A DNA stretch of 64,000 nucleotides, from the NCBI GenBank assembly GCA_963691705.1, contig OY829539.1, positions 19,018,407 to 19,082,406 on the forward strand, written 5' to 3'. The stretch comes from Viola odorata. Taxonomy: Eukaryota > Streptophyta > Magnoliopsida > Malpighiales > Violaceae. This document shows positions 33,268 to 44,094 of the stretch, piece by piece. The first letter of the stretch is position 1, and each line of letters begins with the position of its first letter. Below the pieces are notes generated by a model. That model searched no databases. It was given only the letters and a program-made list of their open reading frames with translations, and had not been told where the DNA came from. Made by a program: the position numbers and the translations under genes.

Positions 33268-33502
33268 CCGTTTCGCATTGTACCCGCCTGTTGGCGTTTT
33301 ATGAATAAAATAATGCTTTCTATTTTTCCATTTTTGTCGTTACTTCCGTTAGCCTACTGGTTCTTGGTGATAGCTAACGCAAGCGGTTGGACTGACTGAG
33401 GCAATCGCTTCGCGGTTACTCTGACCGGGTCAATACTGTCTCGCCCCTTTGGGGAGTCTCGACGAATAACTTCTCTTTTTTCAAATTTCTTTAATGCGTT
33501 TC

Positions 33503-33508
33503 CACGTG
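33503..33508 (+). promoter_or_regulatory. G-box upstream of aORF3 in TatB
   Basis: CACGTG in TTTCCACGTGGCC lies 257 bp before the aORF3 ATG. TatA has CACGTG at the equivalent position (16528-16533). Confidence 0.4.
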
Positions 33509-33764
33509 GCCAACTTCTTTTACACGCGTCTTCGCCCGATTGGTGACTCAATTAATGCGGTGGCATTTTTATCCTTTAAGAGGGGCCGTTCTCCAATTTC
33601 TCAAAACTTTTGCCCTCACTTCGAATTTTCCTTCTTGTATTCCTTCGTCTTCTTCTCCGAATACTTTTTCGGCCGCTCGTCACTGTCCGCCGATTTCCCT
33701 GCGATTCTTCTCTTTTAAGGTATCAATTCGTCCCTTCTCAGATTTCCTTTTTTGTTGGTTTGCT

Positions 33765-35813
33765 ATGGCTAGGAATAGACCTCGTCAGATTATCTCTAGG
33801 CCCATGGATCCCGAGGTTGCCCAATCACCGAGTATTTTTACCTGCGATGTGGTTCTGAAAGCCGAATTGGAGGAACATGGTATTACCTTTCCTCCTGGGC
33901 ATGAGCCTTCTATTCCCGGAAGTGATATGCGGCTTCATAATCCAGGGTGGGGCCACTGTAGGCTTCTTTATTTTAAAATGTTCCTTTATGGTTTCCGCTT
34001 TCCCGTTCATGAGTCGATATTAACTCTGCTGCGGGAGTATAGCCTTAATCCTGCCCAGATAACTCCTTCCTCTTGGTGCGCGGTTTATGCTTTTCTTCGC
34101 GCTTGCGAGTTGAAGAACATTTTTACCCCATCTATCAATTTGTTTCGCAAATTCTTTACCATGATTTGCTATAATTGTTTAATCGAGATTACTCCCCGGT
34201 GGGATGATGCGCTCGTGCAGTCATTTTGGCAACGTTTTCACGGCTTCAAGAAGGGTGTAGCTGATTGGAAGAGCAACTTCTTTGTTCTAGAGCTACCGTC
34301 AACGTTTTAATCAGGAACTGGCAGGTCCCGTTTGGACAAATCCCGCGATTTTGTCCAGAACTGAGTTGGACCAGGCTAACGCTTTGTTAGACGAGAATAC
34401 CCACTACCGCATTCGTGCCTTTGCTCTGTTCAAGCCTCTGGAAGAGTGCATTATGGGTGAGCCTATTTCTTTCCATATTTTCTTTACTTTGGTCCTCGCC
34501 TACTTTGTTTGCTGTAAGGAGCTAACGGTTGATTTCCAGGTGACGCTGGTACTCCTCTGAACGTAATACCGCTTCAAACTTTACCGGCCTCGCCTTCGGC
34601 TGAGGGCTCAAGTCGGGGTAGCGTTCCTCCTCCGAGGAAGAGAACTAAAACGGTTGCCCGGGGAGGGCGAAGGCCCGTTAGCTCTGTATGAACTTCTCGT
34701 TTTGTGGAAAATTGGCTACCGGAGCGTCGCACGGGGACGGACTCCAGGCCTGTCGCAACGACAGTAATTACTAGCGATGATGAGGATGCAGATGCTAAGT
34801 CAGACCTTTGCCATGCTTCTTCCCTTGCTGCTTCCCAGCGTCGGAAAAAACTTCGAGTGGCCACTGGTGGACAAGCTACCGGGACATCTCCTGTAGATGT
34901 GGCAACTGTTCCTACGCCTGCTGTTTTGTCTGAGGCGGGCGCCTCTCAGCCAACGGGAGCCGCTGAGGCGTTGGAAAAAACTTGTTCTTCTGAGGGAGAA
35001 GGCCTACCGACGGAATGTCCTCCTCCCATACCTGACGCTCCCGATTCTCCGATTGCTCATTGTATTCCTGACATAGTGGTCACACCTCCTGTGGTGGATT
35101 CGACTGCTGAGCTACCGCCTAAGGTTACTCCGCAGCTGTTTTTTACTCATTTCAAGAGTATTTTTCCTTAGGGCTCTTCTCCACCTCCCTCAATCAATCT
35201 TGGTCCTGACGGGGTCCCAGCCTACCGTATGAATCTTGCAGGGTTTTGCTTTGATGCCCTTCGCGCTGTCGGGGTTCCTCAACCTTTTTCTCGAGATGAG
35301 TTTACTGCACCCTTGATAGGGGAGATGCTGGGTTCCAAAAAGGAGAAAGAGGAATTTCTTCAACTCCCTCCCTCGGCACGCTTTCGCCATGTTCTGAATG
35401 ATTCTCTGGACTTTTTCCGCCATCTGAATTATCAATTCAAAATTCACGATCGCGAGTCCCGTAATTTTTCCAGCAAGGGTGCAAGGGTGCAGCTAGAGAA
35501 GACGGTGGAGCATTCTAGGTTGCTGACGCGCCTCTGTGAATCGTCCCAAAAGGAATTGGACAGAGAAAAGTCTATCGGGAAAGCCAAGGTGGAAGTTCTG
35601 GAGGCAGAATTGGCGCTAGAAAGGAAGAAGAATCTCTTTCTCCGCGAAGAGGTACTGGCTCGAGATGAGGGGTCTGTTAGGGCGTCATTAAAGGAAGAGT
35701 TATGGAGGAAGAGGGTTCTGGACGCCTTCGTTTCTGGGTTTGCGTCCCATTTCAAAGGTAACCCTTCGGATCCGGCCCAGGTAGCTGATTACATGTCTAT
35801 CGTGATGGGTTAG
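33765..35813 (+). pseudogene. aORF3 of TatB: two-exon antisense gene, broken
   Basis: Exon 1 (33765-34456) starts MARNRPRQ. Residues about 54-120 (DMRLHNPGW, LYFKMFLYGFRFPVH, YSLNPAQITPSSW, YAFLRACEL) resemble the putative gypsy-type transposon family. A short deletion near 34305 shifts the frame (TatA is longer there and reads RWWRGGF). The donor GTGAGC at 34457 and acceptor CAG ending 34539 give an 83-nt intron. Exon 2 (34540-35813) is Ser/Pro-rich, then has FSRDEF, and ends in a coiled coil (LEKTVEHS to LREEVLA). In-frame stops occur at 34689-34691 and 35169-35171. TatA is damaged at different places, so the ancestor was intact. Confidence 0.68.
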
Positions 35814-36258
35814 ATTAGCAAAGGTGACAGCGGTTCTTCTGGCCCTTCGGGGGAGAAAGTCTGACGCTAGCGATGGTGCTGGGCTTTTCCTTGTTTTTCT
35901 TGTTGTTGTCTTTTGTTTATTTCTTGAAAACCATTCGAACATTGTTTCTCCTGTAATAATGCTGACGCTTTGTATCCTTTGTCGCACTGTATGATATTAC
36001 CGTTTATTCCTTCTTTATCTTTTTGTGCCATCGTGCCGTTTGGCAAGGCCAGCGCTGCTTTTTATGTTTTTTAATCAATCCCTCTGTCCCTCATTTAATG
36101 CGACTTGAAGGGTAATGATGAAAGAAGACACGTGTCCTTCCTCAGAGGGGCGTTTGGAGCAAGCGTCTCCTAGGGAGTTGCAAATGCAGAGGCGTTTCGT
36201 CCTTATTTCAAATTTGCACCTTCTGGCGCGTGCCTTACTTTATGACGTGTTGCTTCGC

Positions 36259-36300
36259 CACGTGTCTGCTGTTGACTGGTCGCCCTTTCAGGGTTATATC
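36259..36300 (+). promoter_or_regulatory. Candidate promoter of aORF4 in TatB
   Basis: CACGTG (36259-36264) lies 30 bp before a TTATATC box (36294-36300), with a TTGAC W-box core between them. A second CACGTG is at 36129-36134. TatA has the same combination upstream of its aORF4. Confidence 0.5.
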
Positions 36301-36477
36301 TATTGTTTCTTCTACCCCTTTTTCTTTTTCCATCTTTCCCTTATACGTTATTTCGTCTTTGGATAAATACTTTGCGCCGCTCTCTCTCTTTCTGGTTCAA
36401 GACTCCTCGCATTCTCTTTCACGAAGGTACAAGGTACACATCCTTTTTCTTTTCTCTTTGTTTCTTCCTTGTTGACC

Positions 36478-38753
36478 ATGGCTAGAACTAAGAAATCCTC
36501 TGAAGAAGGAGATCCTCAAAGGTCCTCCGGGGAAGAAGTAATTGATACCACTCCCACTTCTTTGTACACACTGCCTTTAATTAACCGTAGGCTTGCTGGG
36601 TTTTCTGCACGATTTCCCAAGGAATATCCCGTGCATCCTGCTTCTGAATCGCTCCGATTGAACAGCATTTTGCCCGGAAATAGCAGAATGCTGTATGCTA
36701 AGCTCTTCGATCATGGGTTTCGTCTCCCTCTTGACCCGCTTGTAAAATTGTTGTTGGCTGATTCTGATTTGGCTCCGGCTCAGTTGAGTCCTAACGCGAT
36801 TTGCGTTGTTAGTGCTTTTGCCGCACTGTGCCGTTTCAAGGGAATAGAATCTCCCACCTTAGCGTTGCTTCATGACATTTTCCAATTGTATTCCCGTAAA
36901 GGGGTGATATCGATATCGCCTCGCTACGAAGACGGTTCCTTGAAGCCCTTTACTTGGAAACTAATGGGCATTGAGTCTTCCATTCCTCACTGGAAAGAGG
37001 AATTTTTTATTGTTGATCTGCCTGAGCCGTTGTGGAGGGTTGGCTTCAACGAAACAATTAAAGATGGGGCTTGGGGTCATCGGAAACCCCTTTCCGACCC
37101 GGAGGGTGGCTGGTTGAAGACGCTGCTTCAATTTGATTTTAGCGTTGATGCCCGAAAAGTGGCCAACGGGTTGCCCGTGGAACAGTGCAAGAAGGGTGAG
37201 CGTTTGACCTTTTTTCTTTTGTGTTGTCAAGAAGTACTAACGCTAACGTTTTGTGATTGTGCAGTGCCTCCGCCTGGTTGGGAGCCTGAGCATTTCCGAA
37301 GGAGGAGGAAACAGGAGGCGAAAAAGAAAGTTGTCACTGAAGCTAGGGCTGCTGCTAACGCTGAGGGAGGGGAGGCCACTGCTACCGCTAGCATTACGGG
37401 CCCTCGGGTTGTAAGATAGAAACAGCCTCGGAAAGCACGTGCTGCCCCATCCGTTTCGTCCCAGACCGTTGTCTCTTCAGAGGCTACGGTTGAACCGATT
37501 CCTGTTGGGATTCCTCTTGCATCCTCCACCACTCAGGTGAACATTTTTAGAACTTTAGTCTTTCTTTTTTGCACCGTTTCCTTATCACGTTCTGCGTTAT
37601 TTAGGAAGTCGTTGCTGCTTCTGTCCCTTCTACCTCCCAAGGAGATATGGGTATCGCTGATGTCCTTCGCGAGCGTCAGAAGAAGGCTCACTATGATCTC
37701 CCGAATAGTCCTTCTTCCTCGGCCGCCAATCGTAGTTTGAGTGCCCTTGGGGGCGAGGGTGTATCTGCTGATCAATCGGAACCTGTTGATTTTGGAGGTC
37801 AACCCCATGTGCCTCCTGGTTCTCCAATCCATTCCGCGCACACCCCGACGGGCTATGATTCTGATGCCCTTAATCCTGAGGTGCCCGGAGGCAATGAGGT
37901 CTCGATGCCTAACGCGGAAGGCCTCTCTAGCCGGCCAGCTTCTCCTGGTGCGTTGTTCTTTGTTCCGATGCCTCATCCACATATTGTGAGGGGTGGGCCC
38001 GCTCCTGCCTTAATGGCTGGTATCTCTCCCTATGATCCTCCTCTCATGCCGACTCATCACGTTAGCTTGCGCTCCTTTAGGGACAGTATTCTGCAGTTTC
38101 CTACTGATGCTGATCATGAGGCCGTGATTTCCTCTACCGCTTATCTGGTAGCAGAGATTTTGTCTCTTCCAAGAGAGAGGGATGCCTTCGTGGCTCGGGG
38201 CGAGCAGGGACATATCAATTTCCTTCGCTCTCAGGCGTTTTCCATGCTTTGCCATCTTTACTATATAGATGAAGAGAATGCCAGAGCTGCAGCTAACGGG
38301 CGAGGAGAGATAAACAGGCTGTTGGAAGAGCGACAACGTCTTGAAAATGCCCTTGCTGCTGCCAATGAAGGTATGGAGACTGCTCGGGGAGAGGCTATTG
38401 CGGTCAAACAAGAGTTGGAGACCGCTAAGTTAGCTTTGGAGGAGGAGAAGAGACAACGTGCTGATCTGGCCTTACGCCTCTCTCAGGAGGAGGATAGCCT
38501 GCGTCTGGAGAGACAGAGGAATGCTGAGCTTTCTGCTGATTCCTCCCTTAACGTTGAGAAGAACCGTTGGTACTTTGAGCAGGGTGGGGGAATCATGTCA
38601 GAAGCCGTGATGCATCATTATGGAGTTGAGGAGCTCCGTATTAAAGATCACTCCGCGTATTTTGACAAGAGAGCCTCCTCCATTACTGATAGCGGTTTCT
38701 ATCAGTGGAAGGCTGCTCAGCAAGGAGGGGTCAATGCGCCGCCCAATCTTTAG
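36478..38753 (+). CDS. aORF4 of TatB: three-exon antisense gene with coiled coil
   Basis: Exons 36478-37195, 37265-37536 and 37605-38753 sum to 2139 nt, exactly 713 codons including the stop. Donors are GTGAGC and GTGAAC, acceptors TGCAG and TTTAG; the introns are 69 and 68 nt. Residues about 60-125 (SLRLNSILPG, KLFDHGFRLPLDPL, LAPAQLSPNA) resemble the putative gypsy-type transposon family. The middle is Ser/Pro/Gly-rich, and residues about 550-650 form a heptad-rich coiled coil (NRLLEERQRLENAL, QELETAKLALEEEK). One in-frame TAG at 37417-37419 (codon 291) interrupts it. It is paralogous to aORF3. The function is unknown; transposase activity is not shown by the sequence. Confidence 0.65.
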
Positions 38754-39151
38754 ACCTTTTGTTGTTTAGATGTTTTACATTTTTGTGGCTGACGGGACCG
38801 TCTATATTTTGTACTTCAAACAATATGGGCCTTGACTTGGCTAATCCACTCTTTTTGGATAGAAGTTTTTTATCTGCTTTTCTTCATAATGCCGTTTGAT
38901 CAATTGTCCGCACGGGACGTTTGGCGTTAGGTTTCCACAGACGCATAGTTTCGCGTTGTATCCCGTTAGCTTTTCATCAGCTGTATTCAAGTAGCATGTC
39001 CATTATATCCTTCGATAGTCTCTCTGAGTGTAAATCAGTGTTGCTTCCGCATCTGCTGTACTTATATTCCTGCCGTCCCTCGTTGTCAGAGGAGGCTTTA
39101 CATCTGTCTCAACGTTGTTGTTGCAGTATAGTCACCTTTCCGTCATCGTTT
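38754..39151. other. Spacer after aORF4 of TatB
   Basis: About 400 bp holds the aORF4 3' untranslated region. I see no clear motif other than AT-rich stretches. Confidence 0.4.
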
Positions 39152-39459
39152 CACCGGGTATCAACCGCGCGGCTACTAGTTAGGATTTCTTTGTTTCTTT
39201 TCGCCACAGATAGGCTCCAACATCGCTTCACCGGGTATCAACCGCGTGGCTACTAGTTGGGATGTCTTTGTTTCCTTTCGCCACAGATAGGCTCCAACAT
39301 TGCTTCACCAGGTATCAACCGCGCGGCTACTAGTTGGGATGTCTTTGTTTCCTTTCGCCACAGATAGGCTCCAACATCGCTTCACCGGGTATCAACCGCG
39401 CGGCTACTAGTTGGGATGTCTTTTGTTTCTTTTCCGCCACAGATAGGCTTTAGGGAGTG
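39152..39459. repeat. 77-bp tandem repeat, four copies
   Basis: CACCGGGTATCAACCGCG starts at 39152, 39229, 39306 (one change) and 39383, a strict 77-bp period. Each unit also has GGCTACTAGTTGGGATG and CGCCACAGATAGGCTCC. It lies between the convergent ends of aORF4 and pol. Copies are almost identical, so the array is young. Confidence 0.92.
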
Positions 39460-39935
39460 CCTCGTCTTAGTGAGCTGTCTGATCAGGACCAGTCATCACA
39501 AGGATAGGACTTTTCACCCCCAAGCGTTGTACCTCGCGTCCGTGGAATCGTGCCTCGTCTCTATGGGTCGTCTATGTGAGCACGGTTACCACAAGGATAG
39601 GATTTTCACTTCCAGGACGGAGTTGGTCTCTCCTTGGGGCGTGCCTCTCCTTATGGGGTTACCACAAGAATAGGATTTCACTTCCAAGGATTCCGGGGTG
39701 TGCCTCATCTTAACGGGCCGTCTATGTGAGCACGGTTGCCGCAAGGATAGGATTTTCACTCCGGGGAGCCGTTTGGGGTCGTGCCTCGTCTTAATGGGCC
39801 GTCTATGTGAGCACGGTTACCACAAGGATAGGATTTTCACTCCCAAACGCCTTGTTATGCCAGGGCATGCCTCGTCTTAATGAGCTGTCTGATCAAGACC
39901 AGCCATCACAAGGATAGGATTTTCACCCCTGGCAT
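39460..39935. repeat. Second repeat array of TatB, irregular 60-95 bp units
   Basis: About six units are built on GTGCCTCGTCTTAATGGGC, GTCTATGTGAGCACGGTT and CACAAGGATAGGATTTTCAC. It is the same repeat family as 22600-23060 in TatA, so the array predates the split of the two elements. Confidence 0.8.
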
Positions 39936-40020
39936 TCTTCGCTACCTGCATATTACTAGTAGCAAACGCACGGTGAATATCTCAATATTCATTTATTAGA
40001 ATAACTTTGATGTTACCCGA

Positions 40021-43000
40021 TTAGCTCCTAGCGTGGTATAGCCTCAACCGAGCGATGTTCCAAGAGTTTTGCAGGGGCGTTCCCTCGAGCGTTTCCAGAT
40101 GGTATGCTCCTTTTCCCACAATGCGGGTGACACGATACGGTCCATCCCAGTTTGGGCTGAGCTTTCCCATACGTTGTCCTGCTGCCCGTCTGTCTCTGAG
40201 CACTAAATCTCTGGTTTTGAGCAATCGCTCCCTCACTTGCCGGTTGTGATATTGTGCCATTTTCCTTTTGTAGTGCAGGGTTTTCAGGAGGGTTTCCTCA
40301 TGTGTTTCTGGTAGAGTATCGAGGTTAGCTCGTAACCTTTCTTCATTGTTTTCTTCTTTGAAGTGAGCCACCCGGAGGCTCATCATGCCAATCTCGACTG
40401 GTGTGACAGCTTCGGTTCTGAATGCTAACGCGAACGGGGTCTCTCCCATGCTGGCCTTGACAGTCATGCGGTAGGCCCATAGTACATATGGCAATTCGTC
40501 TGGCCATTTCTTCTTGGATCCTTCCAAGTTTCTTTTGATGCCACTAAGGATACTACGGTTAGTTACTTCTGCCTGGCCGTTGGTTTGGGGATGTGCCACA
40601 GAGGAGAATCTTTGCTCTATCTGGAACTCTGCACATTGATCCCTGAAGAACTGGCTCGTAAATTGTGTCCTGTTGTCGCTAACTAGCACGCGTGGTACTC
40701 CAAATCGCATGATGTCTTGGTGTTTGAAGAAACGCCAAATTTTTTCGGTGGTAATGGTGGCTAACGCCTCAGCTTCGGCCCACTTTGTGAAGTAGTCTAC
40801 CGCTACGACCACGAATTTTAACTGAGATCTAGCCTTTGGAAACGGGCCCAGGATGTCAATCCCCCATTTTGAAAACGGGCACGGTGCGACTATTTCTGAA
40901 ATTGGCACAACAGGTTTTCGAGGAATCTTAGCATATTCTTGGCATTTCTGACAGGTTCTCACGAAGTTATGGCAGTCTCGTCGAATGGTGGGCCAGTAAA
41001 ATCCCGACCGAAAGACTTGGGCTGCCAGGGTGTCACTAGCAATGTGCATGCCACATATCCCTTCGTGAATTTCACGTAACACATGTAAGCCTTCTTGCTC
41101 CGTTATGCATTTAGCGGCCGGATGGGAGAAACATCTTCGTATTAACTCTCCGTTATAATATGTGCATCGTGCTGCCCGTTTTAGGACTTTCTTCCTCTCT
41201 GTATGGTCTCCCGGTAGTTTATCATGTTTCAGATATTCTATTACTGGGATCCTCCAATCATTTTCCATTTCTTCCACACAGAGCGATGCCTGCTCTTCCA
41301 TGAAAGAAGGTGTAGGCAGTTCTCCATAGCGCACGTCACTGGGTACTGAGGCTTCTGGATTGGCTGCCATCTTGGCGAGGCTATCGGCCTCTTCATTGTT
41401 TTCTCTAGGAATGTGCTCAAAGGTGACCAGGGTGCCTTTTTCCTGTATTTTTGACAGCTCATGCTTCACTTTGGCTAAGTATTGGGCCATGATGGGTTCT
41501 CTGGCCTGGGAGTTCCCCAGAACCTGATCCATTATTAGCTTGGAATCTCCTCGGATTTTTAAATGTGTTCTGTCTTCCTTCTCCCCACCGGGAGTGGTTC
41601 CGATAGAGAAACTGTTTCCAATTCTGAGTCCTGCCAGCAGCGCTTCGTATTCAGCCGCATTGTTGGACAATGGCTGCAGGATTCTGATGGCGTATCGCAT
41701 CTCCAAGCCGTTTGGTCCAACTAAGAAAACTCCTGCGCCAGCTAATTCTTGATTTTTTGCTCCATCCACGTGGATGATCCACGTATCTGTATATGTCTCC
41801 GGAGACGGTAGGCATGGACTTTCTGCTTCTTCTTCCAATAGATCTGTCTTTATGTCCTTTGTGAATGTGCACTCAGCTATAAAGTCGGCTAACGCTTGGG
41901 CCTTAACGGCTGGTCTAGCTTTGTATTGCAGCCCGTATTGTTCGAGCTCGATAGCCCAAATTAGCATTCTTCCTGAAGATTCAGGTTTTCTGAAGATTCT
42001 CCTCAACGGCTGGTCCGTGAGTACAATGACGGGGTGGGCTTGGAAGTATCGATCCATCTTTCTCGTGGCTTGCACTAGAGCGAGTGCTATCTTCTCGATA
42101 GGAGCGTATCGCAGTTCGGCATCTTTCAATATGTGACTCACGAAGAATACAGGACGATGCACGTGCCCTTCACTTCGCACAAGGACGGCGCTGACTACCT
42201 CGTCAGCTATTCCCAAATATAGATATAATTCATCGCCGGGCTCAGGCCTCGTCAGCACTAAATCTGATGATAGGTAAGCTTTTAGTCCTGCAAACGCTTT
42301 CTCACATTCCTCTGTCCATCCGAAAGGAGCCTTGTTGCGGATGACTTTGAAGAAAGGCAAACATCTCTCGCCTTGCTTAGATATGAATCGCCCCAACGCA
42401 ATGATGGGCCCGGTTAACTTCTGTATCTCTTTGACAGTTCGCCGGGATATCATATCCTGGATGGCTTTTATCTTTGACGGGTTGGGTTGGATGCCCTTCT
42501 GGCTGACCACATAGCCCAGGAATTTTCCCGTTCGGAATGCGAACATGCACTTCCGCGGGTTTAACTTCATCTTGTGTTTTCTCATCACATTGAAAACTTC
42601 TTCCAAGTCAGCGAGGTGCTCTCTGAAACTCCGACTTTTGATCAGGATGTCGTCTACGTAGGCCTCTACATTTCTCCCGATTTGATTTTCAAAAACTTTG
42701 TTTGCCATTCGCTGAAATGTTGCACCAGCATTCTTTAGCCCAAACGGCATTGCAGTATAGCAGTATGTAGCTCTAGGAGTAATGAAGGTAGTTTTTTCTT
42801 CGTCCTCTACGGCCATAGGGATTTGGTGATATCCGGAATTCGCATCTAGGGAGCTTAAATAAGCATACCCAGCGGTTTGATCGACTAACTGATCTATTCG
42901 CGGAAGGGGATAGCAGTCCTTGGGACAGGCATTATTTAGGTCAGTAAAGTCGATGCACATGCGCCAGTCCCCGTTAGGCTTTGGGACTAAGACAGGATTA

Positions 43001-44010
43001 GCTAGCCAGGTCGGGTACTGGACTTCTCGAATGAACCCCGCCTCTGTGAGCTTTAGCAACTCCTTTTCGATGGCTGCTATCTTTTCAGATGAAAAGGCAC
43101 GTCGTCTTTGCTGAACAGGCTTGGCGTCAGGACTAACGTTCAGCCGATGTTCCGCGACTTCCCGAGAGATTCCGGGCATGTCCGCTGGTTTCCACGCAAA
43201 CTCTCCCTTGCATTTTCTCAACAGCCGGATTAATTGCGCGTTCTCTTCATGGCTTAGTTTCTCACTGGCTAAGAGATTCATTTCACTATCCTTGCCGATA
43301 GGGATTGATACCATCTGATCTAGCGGCTGAGTGCGCTTTTCTTCTTTATCATCGAAAGGATCGTCTGCCACGCAAACGTAGCGATCACAACTCCTTTGAG
43401 TCATAAGTAAGTAGCATTCGGCTGCCAACTTTTGGTCCCCTTTGATTGAGACCACGCCGTCCCATGAGGGATATTTCATCCGCAGGTGTTTTTGAGATAT
43501 GGCCACTCCAAAACGATTAAGGAATGGTCGCCCCAAAATGGCGTTATACGGTAACGTTAGGTCTACAACCAGAAATAGTAGCTCTTCGGAGCGTTTGGAT
43601 GTGTCTTCTCGGAAGTATACCGGTAGCGATGTTATTCCGGCTACCGGAATTGGTACTCCATCGATCCCAATGATAGGCCTCGTGCAAGGCGATAGCTCAC
43701 CGTCAGGTCGTTTCATCAAGTTGTACGCTTCTAATGAAAATAGATTCACTGCACTCCCGTTATCGACAAGGGTCCTTCTTACCCCATGACTTCCAATGAC
43801 GGGCGTCACAACCATCGCGTCATTATGCAGGAAAACAATGCCTTTTTCGTCCTCCCCTGAGAAAGACAATATCATTCTGTCTAAGGCGCTTATTGCCTCG
43901 ATTTTCGTTTGCGCGTTCTCCCGTTTGCGCTTTTCTCCGGGGTTAGGCGTTTGCGGCGTAATTTCCTCGCAATAGGGTGCTCCTCCTGCAATGATATTTA
44001 TCATGGGCAT
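40021..44010 (-). CDS. TatB pol: protease, RT, two RNase H domains, integrase
   Basis: One open frame of 1329 residues. Retropepsin has LVDNGS (Asp83). RT has CIDFTDLN, SSLDANSGYHQ, MPFGLKNAGA and catalytic YVDD (451-454). The RT-linked RNase H runs about 560-720. A second, archaeal-type RNase H has the DEDD residues at 749, 787, 822 and 876. Integrase has an HHCC finger (His982, His989, Cys1020, Cys1023) and a DD35E core (Asp1052, Asp1112, Glu1148). The C-terminus is complete. Dual RNase H defines the Tat lineage. The first Met shown is internal to the natural polyprotein, which starts at gag (45894); the frame stays open upstream to the TAG at 44095. One oddity is SDNRTQF where relatives have SDNGTQF, which may weaken integrase. 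Confidence 0.93.
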   Translation of the reverse strand: MPMINIIAGGAPYCEEITPQTPNPGEKRKRENAQTKIEAISALDRMILSFSGEDEKGIVFLHNDAMVVTPVIGSHGVRRTLVDNGSAVNLFSLEAYNLMKRPDGELSPCTRPIIGIDGVPIPVAGITSLPVYFREDTSKRSEELLFLVVDLTLPYNAILGRPFLNRFGVAISQKHLRMKYPSWDGVVSIKGDQKLAAECYLLMTQRSCDRYVCVADDPFDDKEEKRTQPLDQMVSIPIGKDSEMNLLASEKLSHEENAQLIRLLRKCKGEFAWKPADMPGISREVAEHRLNVSPDAKPVQQRRRAFSSEKIAAIEKELLKLTEAGFIREVQYPTWLANPVLVPKPNGDWRMCIDFTDLNNACPKDCYPLPRIDQLVDQTAGYAYLSSLDANSGYHQIPMAVEDEEKTTFITPRATYCYTAMPFGLKNAGATFQRMANKVFENQIGRNVEAYVDDILIKSRSFREHLADLEEVFNVMRKHKMKLNPRKCMFAFRTGKFLGYVVSQKGIQPNPSKIKAIQDMISRRTVKEIQKLTGPIIALGRFISKQGERCLPFFKVIRNKAPFGWTEECEKAFAGLKAYLSSDLVLTRPEPGDELYLYLGIADEVVSAVLVRSEGHVHRPVFFVSHILKDAELRYAPIEKIALALVQATRKMDRYFQAHPVIVLTDQPLRRIFRKPESSGRMLIWAIELEQYGLQYKARPAVKAQALADFIAECTFTKDIKTDLLEEEAESPCLPSPETYTDTWIIHVDGAKNQELAGAGVFLVGPNGLEMRYAIRILQPLSNNAAEYEALLAGLRIGNSFSIGTTPGGEKEDRTHLKIRGDSKLIMDQVLGNSQAREPIMAQYLAKVKHELSKIQEKGTLVTFEHIPRENNEEADSLAKMAANPEASVPSDVRYGELPTPSFMEEQASLCVEEMENDWRIPVIEYLKHDKLPGDHTERKKVLKRAARCTYYNGELIRRCFSHPAAKCITEQEGLHVLREIHEGICGMHIASDTLAAQVFRSGFYWPTIRRDCHNFVRTCQKCQEYAKIPRKPVVPISEIVAPCPFSKWGIDILGPFPKARSQLKFVVVAVDYFTKWAEAEALATITTEKIWRFFKHQDIMRFGVPRVLVSDNRTQFTSQFFRDQCAEFQIEQRFSSVAHPQTNGQAEVTNRSILSGIKRNLEGSKKKWPDELPYVLWAYRMTVKASMGETPFALAFRTEAVTPVEIGMMSLRVAHFKEENNEERLRANLDTLPETHEETLLKTLHYKRKMAQYHNRQVRERLLKTRDLVLRDRRAAGQRMGKLSPNWDGPYRVTRIVGKGAYHLETLEGTPLQNSWNIARLRLYHARS

Positions 44011-44094
44011 TTGGTCGCTATCGATAGCGAGCGCTTCTCTATTTGGCCCGAGGGGAACTGCGTTAGCCCCTGTAGCGTGCGAGGGCGCTTGCCT

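Noticed and set aside
40021..44010. Large host gene
   Set aside because: Domain order and flanking LTRs with CATAC duplication show it is retrotransposon pol.
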